This document shows, in pieces, positions 1 through 10,500 of a stretch of DNA of 64,000 bases (position 1 is the first letter of the stretch; each line of letters begins with the position of its first letter). Below the pieces are notes generated by a model that made no database searches, was not told the DNA's origin, and was given only the letters and a program-made list of their open reading frames with translations. The stretch is from Lasiosphaeria ovina (lineage: Eukaryota; Ascomycota; Sordariomycetes; Sordariales; Lasiosphaeriaceae). A program made the position numbers and the translations under genes. The stretch lies in assembly GCA_033439765.1 (NCBI GenBank), contig JAULSN010000005.1, positions 620,001 through 684,000 of the forward strand. Direction: 5' to 3'.

Positions 1-133
1 GCGACTAGAAACTTCTCCCAGCTCATCGAAATTCCAAATTGCGTCACAATAGCCGACCGGCGACGGCGTCGGCAGCGCACTGATGACGAACAAAAGAAAT
101 CCTACAGTAACCTTCCAATGAACTGACTCAACT

Positions 134-1063
134 TCAGCCCTTGAATCTCACTGTGTACTTGTCTATCGAAAATTCCAGAAGGCCATCGGCTTCCGTCTGA
201 ACGGGGTCGACGTAGAGCCTGACGTCGACCTCGGCCTTGTACACGTTGAACACGCGGAAAATGGTGTAGACCGAGTCGTCAGTCGTCAGTCGTCAGTCGT
301 CAGTCGTCAGTCGTCAGTCGTCAGTCGTCAGTCGTCAGTCTCTTCATCTATTTCTGCAGTGTTAGTGTATGTTAGTTTGCATCCGTCGTGTGCCTGTCTC
401 ACCTTGTCATACTGGGCGCTACTCATGAAGAAGGGCGCGTTGTACAGGAGCGGAGTCGACTTGACTTCGAAATAGTACTTGGGCGTCCGACCCTGCCACG
501 TCTCCGACGCCAAGTATCCCTTGTAGATAAGCAGATCGGTAAAGGTGCCGTCGGAGTCTTGGTAGTCGAGATCTGCCTTTTCACGGTCTCGCCAGCGGGG
601 CATTGATTCATGATCGGGGTGGACAGCAGCGTGCTTTCTAATGTTGCTTGTCCAGTTGTCGCGAGAGAATCCAGGCAGAGCGGGCTTGAGAGCGGAGAGG
701 AGCACGAATGCCTGGTCGGGATGATCTGTCAACTAAGGAGCGCTTTTCACACCATGTAGGTTGTAAACTCACGAACAACCCGCCAGCGGTCCCAACCATG
801 CTGTCTCGTTTGGACAAGAGGCCAGGAGCCCCAAACAGAGACATTTCGGTGTAGTCTATGAATTGTTGGTCTGGTATTTCTAGCTCCAGCAGTGCACGCG
901 AAAGTGAGTTCATCTCGAAAGCGCTGTCGCTGGCGACTTTGTTGGGGAACGGGACGCTCCGCCCGGCCGATATTATCTGGCCCAAGAAACTGCGATAGTT
1001 AGCCAAGGGGTCTTGGGGCGCTGGTGTAGGTGAGCGCTTCCGTGTGCTTGCTTCCTTCGGCAC
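134..1063 (-). pseudogene. Orphan 3' fragment of a NO VEIN-like (DUF3883/NOV_C) gene
   Basis: Reading leftwards, this stretch matches only the C-terminal end of the large GHKL-ATPase gene at 16274-21729. Shared landmarks are a GTAGGLF segment (GAAGELF in the long gene), DNWTSN, YFEVKST against YLEVKST, FFMSSAQYDKV against FYMSSNQYNKV, and a last exon with VYTIFRVFNVY against VYIIFRVYNMY ending in TGA at 134-136. Introns sit at the same places: a GTGAGT donor after GLF near 774, and a GTGAGA donor after the DKV codons near 404. No ATPase part lies upstream; homology stops near 1063, where a decayed HET gene starts on the other strand. The last exon is disrupted by a nine-copy 7-bp repeat that creates a stop. 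NOV_C belongs, as far as I recall, to the PD-(D/E)XK nuclease clan. The motif-I glutamate seen in the long gene is Gly here. Pseudogene status is inferred from truncation plus lesions. Confidence 0.75.
277..339. repeat. 7-bp microsatellite, 9 perfect copies
   Basis: Nine head-to-tail copies of CGTCAGT (ACTGACG on the coding minus strand) lie inside what should be the last exon of the NO VEIN-like fragment. With two copies the exon would stay open and join to the conserved VYTIFRV part. The third copy puts TGA in frame, so all larger copy numbers terminate translation. Confidence 0.95.
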
Positions 1064-1134
1064 GACCCTTCACTTCACGGTCGCTTTCGTTTCCTTATTT
1101 CCATCATGGTGGCCCCAGCGTACCGCCACCAACC

Positions 1135-2240
1135 GTCCCTGGGGGCTTGATTGACTTTGGCACGCAGCAGCAACCGTTCTTTGCAAATGCTGACGAGCGC
1201 GCACGAGCGATCGCCCGTTTTTACCGCATCGTCGGCCAATTTGAAGCCATCGAGACCACGACAAGCAAACGCTCTGGTGAACAACAGCACATCCGCCCGG
1301 CTCTCATTCGCCTCACGTTCGAATATGCACGCTCGCCCGAATCGTAGGATAGGTTCCTCGCCTTTTTCTTTCGAGCTCTCGCTATTGGCATGCTCGAAGA
1401 CCCCCTCGATATGCTCGATGACTTGCGTGAACGAACATCTCTACGCGGGGGCCTGCCCTGCCGAAGCTGGTTACGACTTTCAACGCCATGAGCCCGGCAA
1501 CAGCCAAGGTCGCTGTGATACCAAGTTCCGCGCTACCGACCCCCGTGGCTGCATCTACGGCCTGCTGGGTCTGGCCGGTCAAGGTACCGGCGTTGTGCCC
1601 AGCTACACCAAGTCGACTCAGGACGTGTTCGTCGAGTTTGCTGTCATAGCGGCCGCCGAAGACCCAGGCTTCCTCCTCTACGCCCGGCCCTCACGAAAGA
1701 TCCTGCCTACCTGGGTGCCGGACTGGTCGTCCGACTTGGTCGTCCCAACCTCCTATACCGCCGCAGGGGAGCCTTTCTTCCGCGCCGGGCATGGGAAGCC
1801 CCAACTCTCCCCATTTATGGGCATCGCAGCCGGCGACGTCCTCGCGGTCTCCTGCCTGCGCCTAGACCACATCGACCGCGTCGGCACAGCATTCCTCACC
1901 CTGTTCGTCGGCGATCCGGACGACGCTCTCTTCCCCGCCATCAGCGACCTCTCCAAGATCCTAGCCTTCTGCAACGAGGTCCAGTCCTTCCTCAAAACCG
2001 CAGCGCGCATTTCCGACTCTCCTACCACGATGTCCGAGGAGGCTCTCTGGCTGGTATGCACGGGCGGTCTGGGGCTGATCAGCAATCTAGAGCCGTCCAT
2101 CATGGGGGTGTACATCGATATCTCGGACAACTTCACGCTAGCCCCGGACGGGATGCCGTTTCTAGGTTACCTGTTTGTGAACACGGTCGAGGCGTGCGAG
2201 GCCAAGACAGACGAGAACGGTAACGGAATGAATAAATCTC
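1135..2240 (+). pseudogene. Decayed HET (heterokaryon incompatibility) gene, C-terminal part
   Basis: Typical post-HET sequence is spread over three frames. Frame 1 (about 1141-1445) reads through RFYRIVGQFE, then a TAG at 1345-1347, then FLAFFFRALAIGMLEDPLDM. Frame 3 (about 1446-1490) gives LPKLVTTFNAMS. Frame 2 (from about 1515) gives the signature FRATDPRGCIYGLLGLA, then YTKSTQDVFVEFA and LPTWVPDWS. These motifs are characteristic of the region that follows the HET domain in Pezizomycotina. At least two frameshifts and one nonsense codon are therefore needed to explain the arrangement; a GT..AG pair around the TAG would make an intron of only about 32 nt. The N-terminal HET domain itself is missing, because the sequence abuts the NO VEIN-like fragment on the opposite strand. 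The frame-2 ORF runs on to 2356 and overlaps the antisense gene at 2263. Confidence 0.7.
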
Positions 2241-2262
2241 AGTTTAAATCCACCATTCACCC

Positions 2263-2655
2263 TCACCAGTCGCTCAACCTCTTGCAAACCTTATCACTCG
2301 GATTCCCATTAAAGTACAGTCCGAACTTGATCCTGCTCCTCGTCTCAGGCCCATAAACACCATCGTCATCGGCACCATTCGCCTTCTGGGCCGCCTTGAG
2401 TGCGGCTTTCGTCTTGCCGCCAAAATCACCATCGACATCGAGCTTGCTTCCGTTGCAGAGGTTGAGCTGCGTCTGCAGTGCCTTGACGGCGTCGCTGTTG
2501 TTGCCCTCGGCAAGCTGGCAGCTGATCGAGTTGCCGCGGAAGGGCATGTAGAGGTTGTAGGCCCCGGGCTTGAAGTAGTCGGCCCGGTTGCAGTCTGCTG
2601 CCAGGGTGACTGGGAGGACGAAAACGAGGAGGGCGGTGATTGACGAGAGACGCAT
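2263..2655 (-). CDS. Small secreted peptidoglycan-binding-domain protein
   Basis: Single-exon gene, 130 residues. Residues 1-20 are a clear signal peptide (MRLSSITALLVFVLPVTLAA), so the product should be secreted. The mature part carries a PG_binding_1-like repeat: DAVKALQTQLNLC, then LDVDGDFGGKTKAALKAAQK and a DDGVYGPET turn, the usual helix-DGxFGxxT pattern. Four cysteines of the mature part probably form two disulfides. In bacteria the fold binds peptidoglycan. In fungi such short secreted versions occur without a catalytic domain, and their ligand is not known to me; binding to bacterial walls or fungal glycans is an inference. The ATG was chosen because the signal peptide follows at once. 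The gene is intact while both neighbours are broken. Confidence 0.85.
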   Translation of the reverse strand: MRLSSITALLVFVLPVTLAADCNRADYFKPGAYNLYMPFRGNSISCQLAEGNNSDAVKALQTQLNLCNGSKLDVDGDFGGKTKAALKAAQKANGADDDGVYGPETRSRIKFGLYFNGNPSDKVCKRLSDW

Positions 2656-3369
2656 TTTTCGGTTTGTTTGTTCGGGTGGGTTTGGTTGGGCAGGTGTGAT
2701 TAGGAAAATGTGCAGCTTCTTTTTGAACTAGGTACCAAATACTTGAGGTGCTGGGAGGAAGCTTGGGTGCATATACTATGCTTTATATACTTCCAGGCGT
2801 TGAATTCAAAGTTCCAAGTTGTGAACTGACAGTCGGAGTGATTACGTCCGATGCGTTACAACGACCCGGTTACCACCCATCACCGGTTCTCGATTTAGAC
2901 TCTTGGCCCCTAGCAGTCCATCCACAAGATCTTGACGCGAAATTAACTCAATACTTGATTGGTCTCATTTTGCCGGGCATGGAACGGTGACATCCAATGG
3001 AAGCCTTTTACCCCGGATTCCGAAGCTTGTGCGAGTATTTTACCCCGCCCCTCCACTCTCAGCCGCACGGTATGCTGACTTTCCTTTTCCAAATTGGAGA
3101 TTGCTACCGACATGCGTCATTTATTGGAGCAGCGCATTTGCGTGACAAAAGCTTTGCTAATTGCCTGACACGGAGACAGCGCACTTTATTGGCCCGTCCT
3201 AGCTCCGATCTAGCACCCCGCGAAGCCGATATGGGTTTTTGGTTGCCTGGGTTGCCTTTATCCCTCGGGCGTCCATGAGGAACTGCGTATGGTGTTCCGT
3301 TTGACTAGGGTTAACAATGATCGTGTCGAGCGCCGTCCGTTCTTTATACAGGGCCTAGAGCTGTTAGTT
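2656..3369. other. Intergenic stretch
   Basis: About 700 bases between the secreted protein and the next fragment. Short ORFs on the plus strand show no recognisable motif or intron pattern. I see no RNA gene or transposon end. Confidence 0.5.
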
Positions 3370-3645
3370 CTACATGAATCTGCAGTGGTTGATGTGGTCC
3401 GGAGGCGAGGTGTAGTAAAAGTCTCGGTCCTCCATTGCCCCAGGCGTCAAACGCTGCGCGAGATTATCGTAGGCATAGGCGCCCCAGCTACCGTCTTCTT
3501 GGTACTCGGTGATCCATTCCTCGTCGTAGCACGGCTTTGGCACCCAGTTGTTGAAGAGGATGTCGTACTTGCGGTCTTGAGCGCGCGCCTTGGGGGCGGA
3601 GTTACCGTAGGTTAAGAGTTTGGCATGCGTTGCCTGAGGAGACAT
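3370..3645 (-). pseudogene. Fragment resembling the C-terminal part of a UstYa-like (DUF3328) protein
   Basis: A 91-residue ORF reads KYDILFNNWVPKPCYDEEW, then WGAYAYDNLAQRLTP, DRDFYYTSP and DHINHC just before the stop. A conserved [W/F]xPxxCxDEE stretch followed about 45 residues later by HxxHC is what I associate with short membrane-anchored fungal proteins related to the UstYa family. These normally have an N-terminal transmembrane helix and continue past the HxxHC motif. Here the N-terminal helix is absent: the ORF begins only about 25 residues before the conserved part and nothing hydrophobic lies upstream. The ORF also stops three residues after the motif. I read it as a truncated copy. 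The family assignment is tentative and rests on memory of the motif pattern. Confidence 0.4.
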
Positions 3646-4094
3646 GAATTGAGTGCAACAGAGTAGACCCCTTATTTAATTAGACTTAATTAGACTTTGC
3701 CGTATTCCTTGCCTTTTCCACCGCCGCGCATAAATAGACCTCCCCACCCCAACATCAATTGACGTCCTCTTCTTGCACTCTCGACCTTCGCATGCTGTCC
3801 CTCTCCTCTCCTCTTCGGTCACTGGGTTCGCCTACGGTAATCACGGCTGTGCTCCGGCGCTCGGCCAAGGAATCTGCCTCCACCTCCTTTGGCCCTGAAT
3901 GCCGCCAACCCAATCTCGGTGCCCTTGGTGCCCTTTGCCCTCCCCTTGGGTTCCCGTCGCGGTGTGGCGCAATTATCGGAGCACTATCATTCTCACTTCC
4001 ACTACTCTCGTCTCCCAAGACATCTCCAACCGTCGACGTGAATTCGACCCTACCTCGACCAAGCCTCGACTCTGGTGCCGACTTTTCGTCTGCC

Positions 4095-5640
4095 GCATGA
4101 GCGGTCAAGGTCGACCGCCCTTCGTAACACCCACTGCATCTGACCGCTCCCCTTCCATCCGTAAGTCACACTCAATCTGGCTAGAGGGCCCTTGTTGCAA
4201 TTTGCTCACTCTATCCCGATCAGTCAAAAAATGCCGCAGTCGATGCCGTCAATGCAGGGACGGCAGGCTTTCTCCCACTTTTGCATAGCATCTCCAGGAC
4301 ATCTCCATCAGCAGGGCGGACGCCTCGTTAGTAATCGGACCAATTGCCAGCGCAGCTGCGGTGAAATTTGCAGAAGGCGGGTAACATAGGAGCCAGGGCG
4401 CAGACCTGATTCGACGGCTCCTGTTTCTGATTCACGAGCGGTGTTCAGGTTGTAGCGAGCGGGGATAGCGAAGACGAACCGAAATGAAGCCGTGGCGAAA
4501 TGCATTGACGACGGATCCGCACCCCCGATTCATGCCCTCATTTGAGCGATGGCTAGGCAGTCAGAGTCCGGGAAAGGGCCTGATAGGCTGCAAGGACGCG
4601 AAGCAGCTTCTCAAGACGCCGCCCCGCCATTGGCGATGTTGGGGACGGCATGGTAATGAAGGGCAAGCTCATGCAGAAGGCGCAGGAGCGCAGAGATGCG
4701 AAGCGACTGGGAATCGACGCCCTCTTATTTCCCGACTTCAATGCGAAGAGCAGGTTGCAAGCAAGCAGGTTCTATGGGCCGGTCGTTAGGATTAGTGGCA
4801 CGGTGGATATTCAGTGGAAGACCTGGAGAAACTCCTTGCCGGTACTGCGGTTAAGGCTCCCATTTCGCGCGCTGCGGATATATTCCTCTGCTGTACCCGC
4901 TTCCAAAATTGCGCAGGCACTCCAGTTACCCACGCAACACTCCCAAGGACTGTCCTTCGCGAAGTTTTTGGGCATATTTTGCAGTTCAGCTGTGTATCTG
5001 CGTACTGGCAACACGACGGCGGATATCTGTCTGGACAGCTTGATTTTTTATACTCCTATGGCGGCAGGCTCAGAAAACCACGAGCCGAAATCCAGAACCT
5101 CCGGTGTCAGGGTATTCCCAAAACGATGCAGTCGTGATCTCCAGCGATAACGAGTCCGAATACGGCAATTTCGACGATGACCAGCCTGACACGTCTTTCC
5201 CGTCAGTTAAGGAGCTTGTTCGCCAGCCTACTATACACAGAGATACTGAGTCTGGTGGTCTTGCCAGTGCCGGTATGTACTTGAGTCCATTCCCCTGTGG
5301 GTCGTTAGGCAGACGGATATGAGCAGACAAAGGTCCTGATACTACATCCGGTCGTGGCGGCAGCAACGGGAGGGAGCTACCCGTTAGCGAAGGCGCCGAC
5401 CCAGGCAATGAGCTCTCATCGAGCCAACAGCAGATGACGGGTGGCCAAGAGCGTTCTCCGCCTGCCCCAGCACTACCGCGACGATCACCCACGACCGGGA
5501 CCTTGCGGGCAGAGCAGAAGCAGCCGGCTCCGGTAGGCATCCGATTCGCTCTAGTGCGCGGGAAATTTTTGTCAACAGGGACTCAGATGCCCCAGGCATC
5601 CCGGACTTTCCGCCATGTACCAGCGTGTACGAGGCCACGC
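4095..5640 (+). pseudogene. Unidentified decayed protein-coding relic
   Basis: Protein-like pieces occur in changing frames on the plus strand. From about 4095 comes a Ser/Thr-Pro-rich start (RPPFVTPTASDRSPSIRKS). From about 4223 comes QSKNAAVDAVNAGTAGFL in a second frame. About 4650-4800 gives a basic helix-like piece (LMQKAQERRDAKRLGIDAL). About 5104-5260 gives an acidic stretch (SSDNESEYGNFDDD) followed by FPSVKELVRQ. A Ser/Gln/Pro-rich part with FALVRGKF follows to about 5640. No frame stays open across the stretch and I cannot identify a family. The acidic SSDxESEY motif is common in fungal nuclear proteins, which gives no specific function. Treat the limits as approximate. Confidence 0.3.
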
Positions 5641-6391
5641 TAGCGGATATGTCGCCAAGAAATGGCCCTTGCTTGCAAAATTGACCATTTTTTCCCCCGC
5701 TTATGCAAATGCCTACTTTTCTCTCCCTTGCACCCTCCCTTGCGTTCGGAATACCCTCATTACGACTGCATCCCTTGCACCGGAGATTCCTTTCGATTCT
5801 ACGGCCTCCTTTTTGCCCGCACTGCCTGCCCTGAATACGGACTTCCGTGGAGATATTCAGTGATCTTGTTGGCTATAAGAAGATGCTATTTTACCTGGAT
5901 TTTAGACCTATCTAACCAGACAATTCAATGCTCAGTCAATCCAGATCACGTGCAACAAACCGAGTCGCCCAAGCCTAGGGACGCTTTGCCGATCTGCCCT
6001 GGCTCCAGGTCATGTGTCTCGGCAGGTGACATGTTGCATCAAGTGGTTACATCACTGTAACACTAGCCAAGATCTTTCGGCAAATCACGGCGTGTGGCGA
6101 AACGAGTGGTGGATAAATGTTATAACGCAGTATTTCGTAATCCAACCGATTACTAACGATGATGATGACGATGACGATGACGCCATTTCGTCAGGGATGA
6201 ATATCTAGAAGATACTAAATAAGTATATATTTACACCTCCTCCCGGACCCTTCTCGTGGCACGCTATGATAATAAAAATAGGAGGAGAGAAGAGGAGAGG
6301 AGAGGGAAAGAGTGCGGAAATGAACGCGGAAATAAATGGGCTGTTTTATAGCTTTGGCTGAAGTAGCTTCACCACCGCTTCCCGCCCGCGG
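5641..6391. other. Intergenic stretch with simple repeats
   Basis: No supported gene. It contains a GATGAC-type trinucleotide run at about 6158-6181 and a purine-rich GGAGA run at about 6281-6310. The last 40 bases before the ankyrin gene's stop are a leftover piece of the ankyrin repeat in a different frame (see findings). Confidence 0.5.
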
Positions 6392-7508
6392 TCAGGCGGC
6401 GCCCGCCCCTAATAGCAGCTTCATTACCGCTTCCTGCCCGTACTCCGTAGCACGGTGTAGCGGCGTCTGCCCGTCCTGATCCTTCGCCTCGATGGCGGCG
6501 CCCGCCCCTAATAGCAGCTTCACTACCGCTTCCCGCCCGTACTCCACCTCTTCCCGCCCGTACCAAGCAGCGTAGTGTAGCGGCGTCTGCCCGAACTGAT
6601 CCTTCGCCTCGATGGCGGCGCCCGCCCCTAATAGCAGCTTCATTACCGCTTCCTGCCCGTACTCCGTAGCACGGTGTAGCGGCGTCTGCCCGTCCTGATC
6701 CTTCGCCTCGATGGCGGCGCCCGCCCCTAATAGCAGCTTCACTACCGCTTCCTGCCCGTACTCCGCAGCGTAGTGTAGCGGCGTCTGCCCGCCCCTATCC
6801 TTCGCCTCGATGGCGGCGCCCGCCCCTAATAGCAGCTTCACTACCGCTTCCTGCCCGTACTCCGTAGCGTAGTGTAGCGGCGTCTGCCCGTACTGATTCT
6901 TCGCCTCGATGGCGGCGCCCGCCTCTAATAGCAGCTTCATTACCGCTTCCTGCCCGCGCTCAGCAGCGTAGTGCAGCGGCGTCTGCCCGTCCCTATCCTT
7001 CGCCTCGATGGCGGCGCCCGCCCCTAATAGCAGCTTCACTACCACTTCCCCCCCGTACTCCGCAGCACGGTGTAGCGGCGTCTGCTCGCCCCTATCCTTC
7101 GCCTCGATGGCGGCGCCCGCCTCTAATAGCAGCTTCACTACCGCTTCCCGCCCGGATCCAGCAGCGTAGTGCAGCGGCGTCTGCCCGTCCTTATCCTTCG
7201 CCTCGATGGCGGCGCCCGCCCCTAATAGCAGCTTCACTACCGCTTCCTGCCCGCGCTCAGCAGCGTAGTGCAGCGGCGTCTGCCCGTCCCTATCCTTCGC
7301 CTCGATGGCGGCGCCCGCCCCTAATAGCAGCTTCACTACCGCTTCCCCCCCGTACTCCGCAGCACGGTGTAGCGGCGTCTGCTCGCCCCTATCCTTCGCC
7401 TCGATGGCGGCGCCCGCCTCTAATAGCAGCTTCACTACCGCTTCCCGCCCGGATCCAGCAGCGTAGTGCAGCGGCGTCTGCTGGAACCTATCCTTCGCCT
7501 CGATGGCG
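6392..7508 (-). repeat. 99-bp ankyrin repeat array, 11 near-identical units
   Basis: Each unit encodes 33 residues of the form AxxEAKDxxxQTPLHxAxxxGxEAVVKLLLxAGA. Units 1-3 and 4-6 form a duplicated three-unit block (GSGRE, EYGGE and ERGQE variants in the same order). Units 9 and 11 are identical in protein. Unit 10 has a seven-residue insertion between WYGRE and EYGRE. The units upstream of 7508 in the same gene are much more diverged. Confidence 0.95.
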
Positions 7509-10500
7509 GCGTTGATGGTGGCGGCCTCCTTCTCAAGTAGTAGGCTGACTACCTCCTCCATTTTCGAGGCTTCGTCTACATCCGCTATCGCTGCTAGGTG
7601 TAAAGGAGTCCTACCGTTTCGGTCGCGTAATCTCGTTTTTGAGTCTCCCCAGAGAAGCCCAACCACGGCGGTATGTCCCTTATACACAGCCCAGAGCAAT
7701 GGAGTACTCCCTAAGCCATCTACAACATCCATATCTGCCCCCGCTTCAACCAGTGATTGTATCGCCAAACCACAGCCCTGCATCGCTGCGTAATGTATAG
7801 GCGCCATCCCATCTATATCCTGTATGTTGATTTCTGCGCCTTCTCGTAGGAGACTTTGCACGATTGAGGCGTCGTTGTGCCGGCAAGCGTAATGTAGTGG
7901 TGTCCGTCCACGAATGTCTTGTGCATTGACATTAGATCGATATTTCAGCAGATGTTGTAAGTTTTCAGGGGATGGTTTCGCGACTGCATAATGTAGTGGT
8001 GTCCAGTCGAGGATGTCCTTCTTCTCGATTTCCCCCCTGTTTTCTTCCAAGCTTCTTTCGACACTCCAGTAATCGCCGTCATAAGCCAGCTTATGCAGAG
8101 GCGTAAACTGGAAGGTCACATCTTCGCCTTCTATAAGCGTGGATTCTTGGACAAAGCTACATTGCCAAGGACGGCCCTGTGCCTCATACAAGCCCATAAG
8201 GCCAGCCAAGATATTGCTATCACAACCGGATTGCAGCTTGGTATCAAGTTCCGATTCAAGTTTCTCCAGATCTTCGATGTCGCTTTCATCAAACTTCTGG
8301 GCTTTCCTCAGTTCGATAGCATCGGTGAGTGCCTTCAAGTACTCCATCAATAGAGCAGTAGTCTTAATGGCAATGTTGTCTTGTCTCGGAAACGTCCCTG
8401 CCATTCGAAAGAGCCACAAGTATGCATCAGCGGCCTCTTTCCAACGACCTAGCCGCTCCTGTGGCCTGGCATGTTCTCGCGTCCATTCGATGATGGCATC
8501 GGCGCGCGGAAGCTTGTTGCTCGCGCTTAGTGGTGGAATGATGGCTTGGTAGATTTCTTCCGGGCTTCCAAGCCCGGTAGCTTGGATGTCTTGAGCCAAT
8601 TTCGAGAGCCAGGTACTGTGTAGTGCAATCGATTGCCATGCATCATTGCTGCTCGTGCCGTCTTTTTGCACAGGCCGTATCTCTGCCCTGTCCTCAGTTG
8701 GCTTCATCGTCTTCGCCGCAGCCCACATGAAGGCGGAGAACATGTACTGGGCGTATAGCGTCTTCAAAGGGCTGGATGATTTGACCGCCAAGATTGTATT
8801 CGCCGCCGCCGTTTCATCGCCAGCCGGATAGTCCGGGATGCCCCCGTTGGGCGATCCTGGCGATAGTTTATAATGTGTGTCAGGTTCCCAGTTAGTTGCG
8901 TATCCGACGATTCGATGGCTCTCCACGTTTTCAGGATGGTCAGCTGTCGACTTGTCTTTCTTCACGTCCCTCTCTATCTTGGTGACTCTGGCAGTGCCAT
9001 CAGGCATCCACCACTGGAGATTCTGGTGTAAAGCTGCCGTATGTGGGCCTAGAAGTTGAAGGCTGGGCTTTTTGGTCGTCCCTTTCCGCAGCCACGCGTC
9101 TTTATCCAGGAGCTCCTTTGCCTCTTGAATGGCATTCTCCTGCTTGTCGACGGAATATAGCCACAACGAAAGCGCTGCTTCCATCTCGTCAGCGGAGGCT
9201 CTCCATCCGCTGCTGTGCCGGCTAATATGGAAGTGAATCGGCTCGCGATCGGATGTATTTATCGGCTCGTGATCAAGTTTTTCAAGATGCCAAAAAGCTC
9301 CTAGCGACCAGGTGAACACGTCTTCTGGGTTGGTACTGAAGAGGGTATCCATCGCCTCCTCGATTGCGCGAGCTAAGGAAACGGCTTCTGTGGATGCCGG
9401 CCCATGCCAGCCAGCGAGGTTGCCAAGGTCTCTCCTTATCTTCATCACTCTGCAGGCGTTTGACAAAGAATCGCAACATTTGCCTTGGTCCCTCCTGGTA
9501 AGTTCCTGGAGATTCCCCAAATCTTCAACCGCGGCAATTTTCCAACACCAGTCGAGGTTATTAACTATAGAAGGGTGCAGCCAAGGAGCATTTGAGTGGT
9601 CACCACAGGTCATCGCCAACCAATCCAGCTCATGCTCAGAAACCAGGGGGAGTGATTTTGGACTTGTTGCGAGATTCCGACGGATCCACGCTCTGAGAAC
9701 GGTCATGACGACGGTTGCGCCAAGCTGGGCGACTGAGGCTGACCAGTGCATACCGCGCAGACCGGTGAACTGCACGATGAAGCCGCAGATGCTGACTAAA
9801 GTGCCTGCGATAGTGAGGACTTCTTGGGCCTTATCGGAAACGTATGTTAGGAGCGAAGAAGTCTTCTTCTCCTCGTTGGCTCGGTGAGAAGTGGTGACCA
9901 GGGGCTGAACATTTTGAGGGAAAATAGCAAAGGGCTTGAAATTCTGGTCGTTGACAGTTCCAGATCTCTGTAACCAAACGACTCGAGCCTCCCTCCCGGG
10001 CTGCGGGCGGTATCTTTTCTCATCTGTGCCTTTGTCGACGACGTAGGCACAAAGAAACACGCCGGTGACCAAGAGCAACGTCCCGGATGCAGTACAGGGA
10101 AAGGCGTAATCATCGATAGGGTTTCCATCCTTAAACAACCGGAGATAGCGAGTAGCGAGCCCACAGTAGACAAGGACGCCGAATTGAAGAACGATCCCCA
10201 ATGTAGCGACCATGTAAAGCTCACCCCTGCCCACCTGATTGTGAACGTTGAGGGCGAGGTTTGGTGTATAAGTGTTTGTGTTTGTATTTCGAATGATTAT
10301 GATCGAAGGGTGGTCTTCGTTATTTGTCTTGGAGTCAGGATGGTCGGGAGCATCGTTTGTAGGACCTTTCTCTAGGTCCTTAGTACTGCCTCGAGTGATA
10401 GAATCTGACTGGGGACCAGGACTGGGCTGATATTCGTCCTGGGCTTTCTTCTCGTTGAAACTCTTCCACGGAGTGAGGCTCCAGGGGAAGCCGAGGAAGC

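Noticed and set aside
1345..1380. GT..AG pair around the TAG in the HET relic
   Set aside because: It would be about 32 nt long, below the usual fungal minimum, and other frame breaks remain.
3755..4108. Pair of overlapping ORFs on both strands
   Set aside because: No motif on either strand and no splice context; sense and antisense openness comes from base composition.
4225..4290. Cysteine-containing CRSRCRQC stretch as a zinc cluster
   Set aside because: Spacing does not match Zn2Cys6 and a different frame there looks more protein-like.
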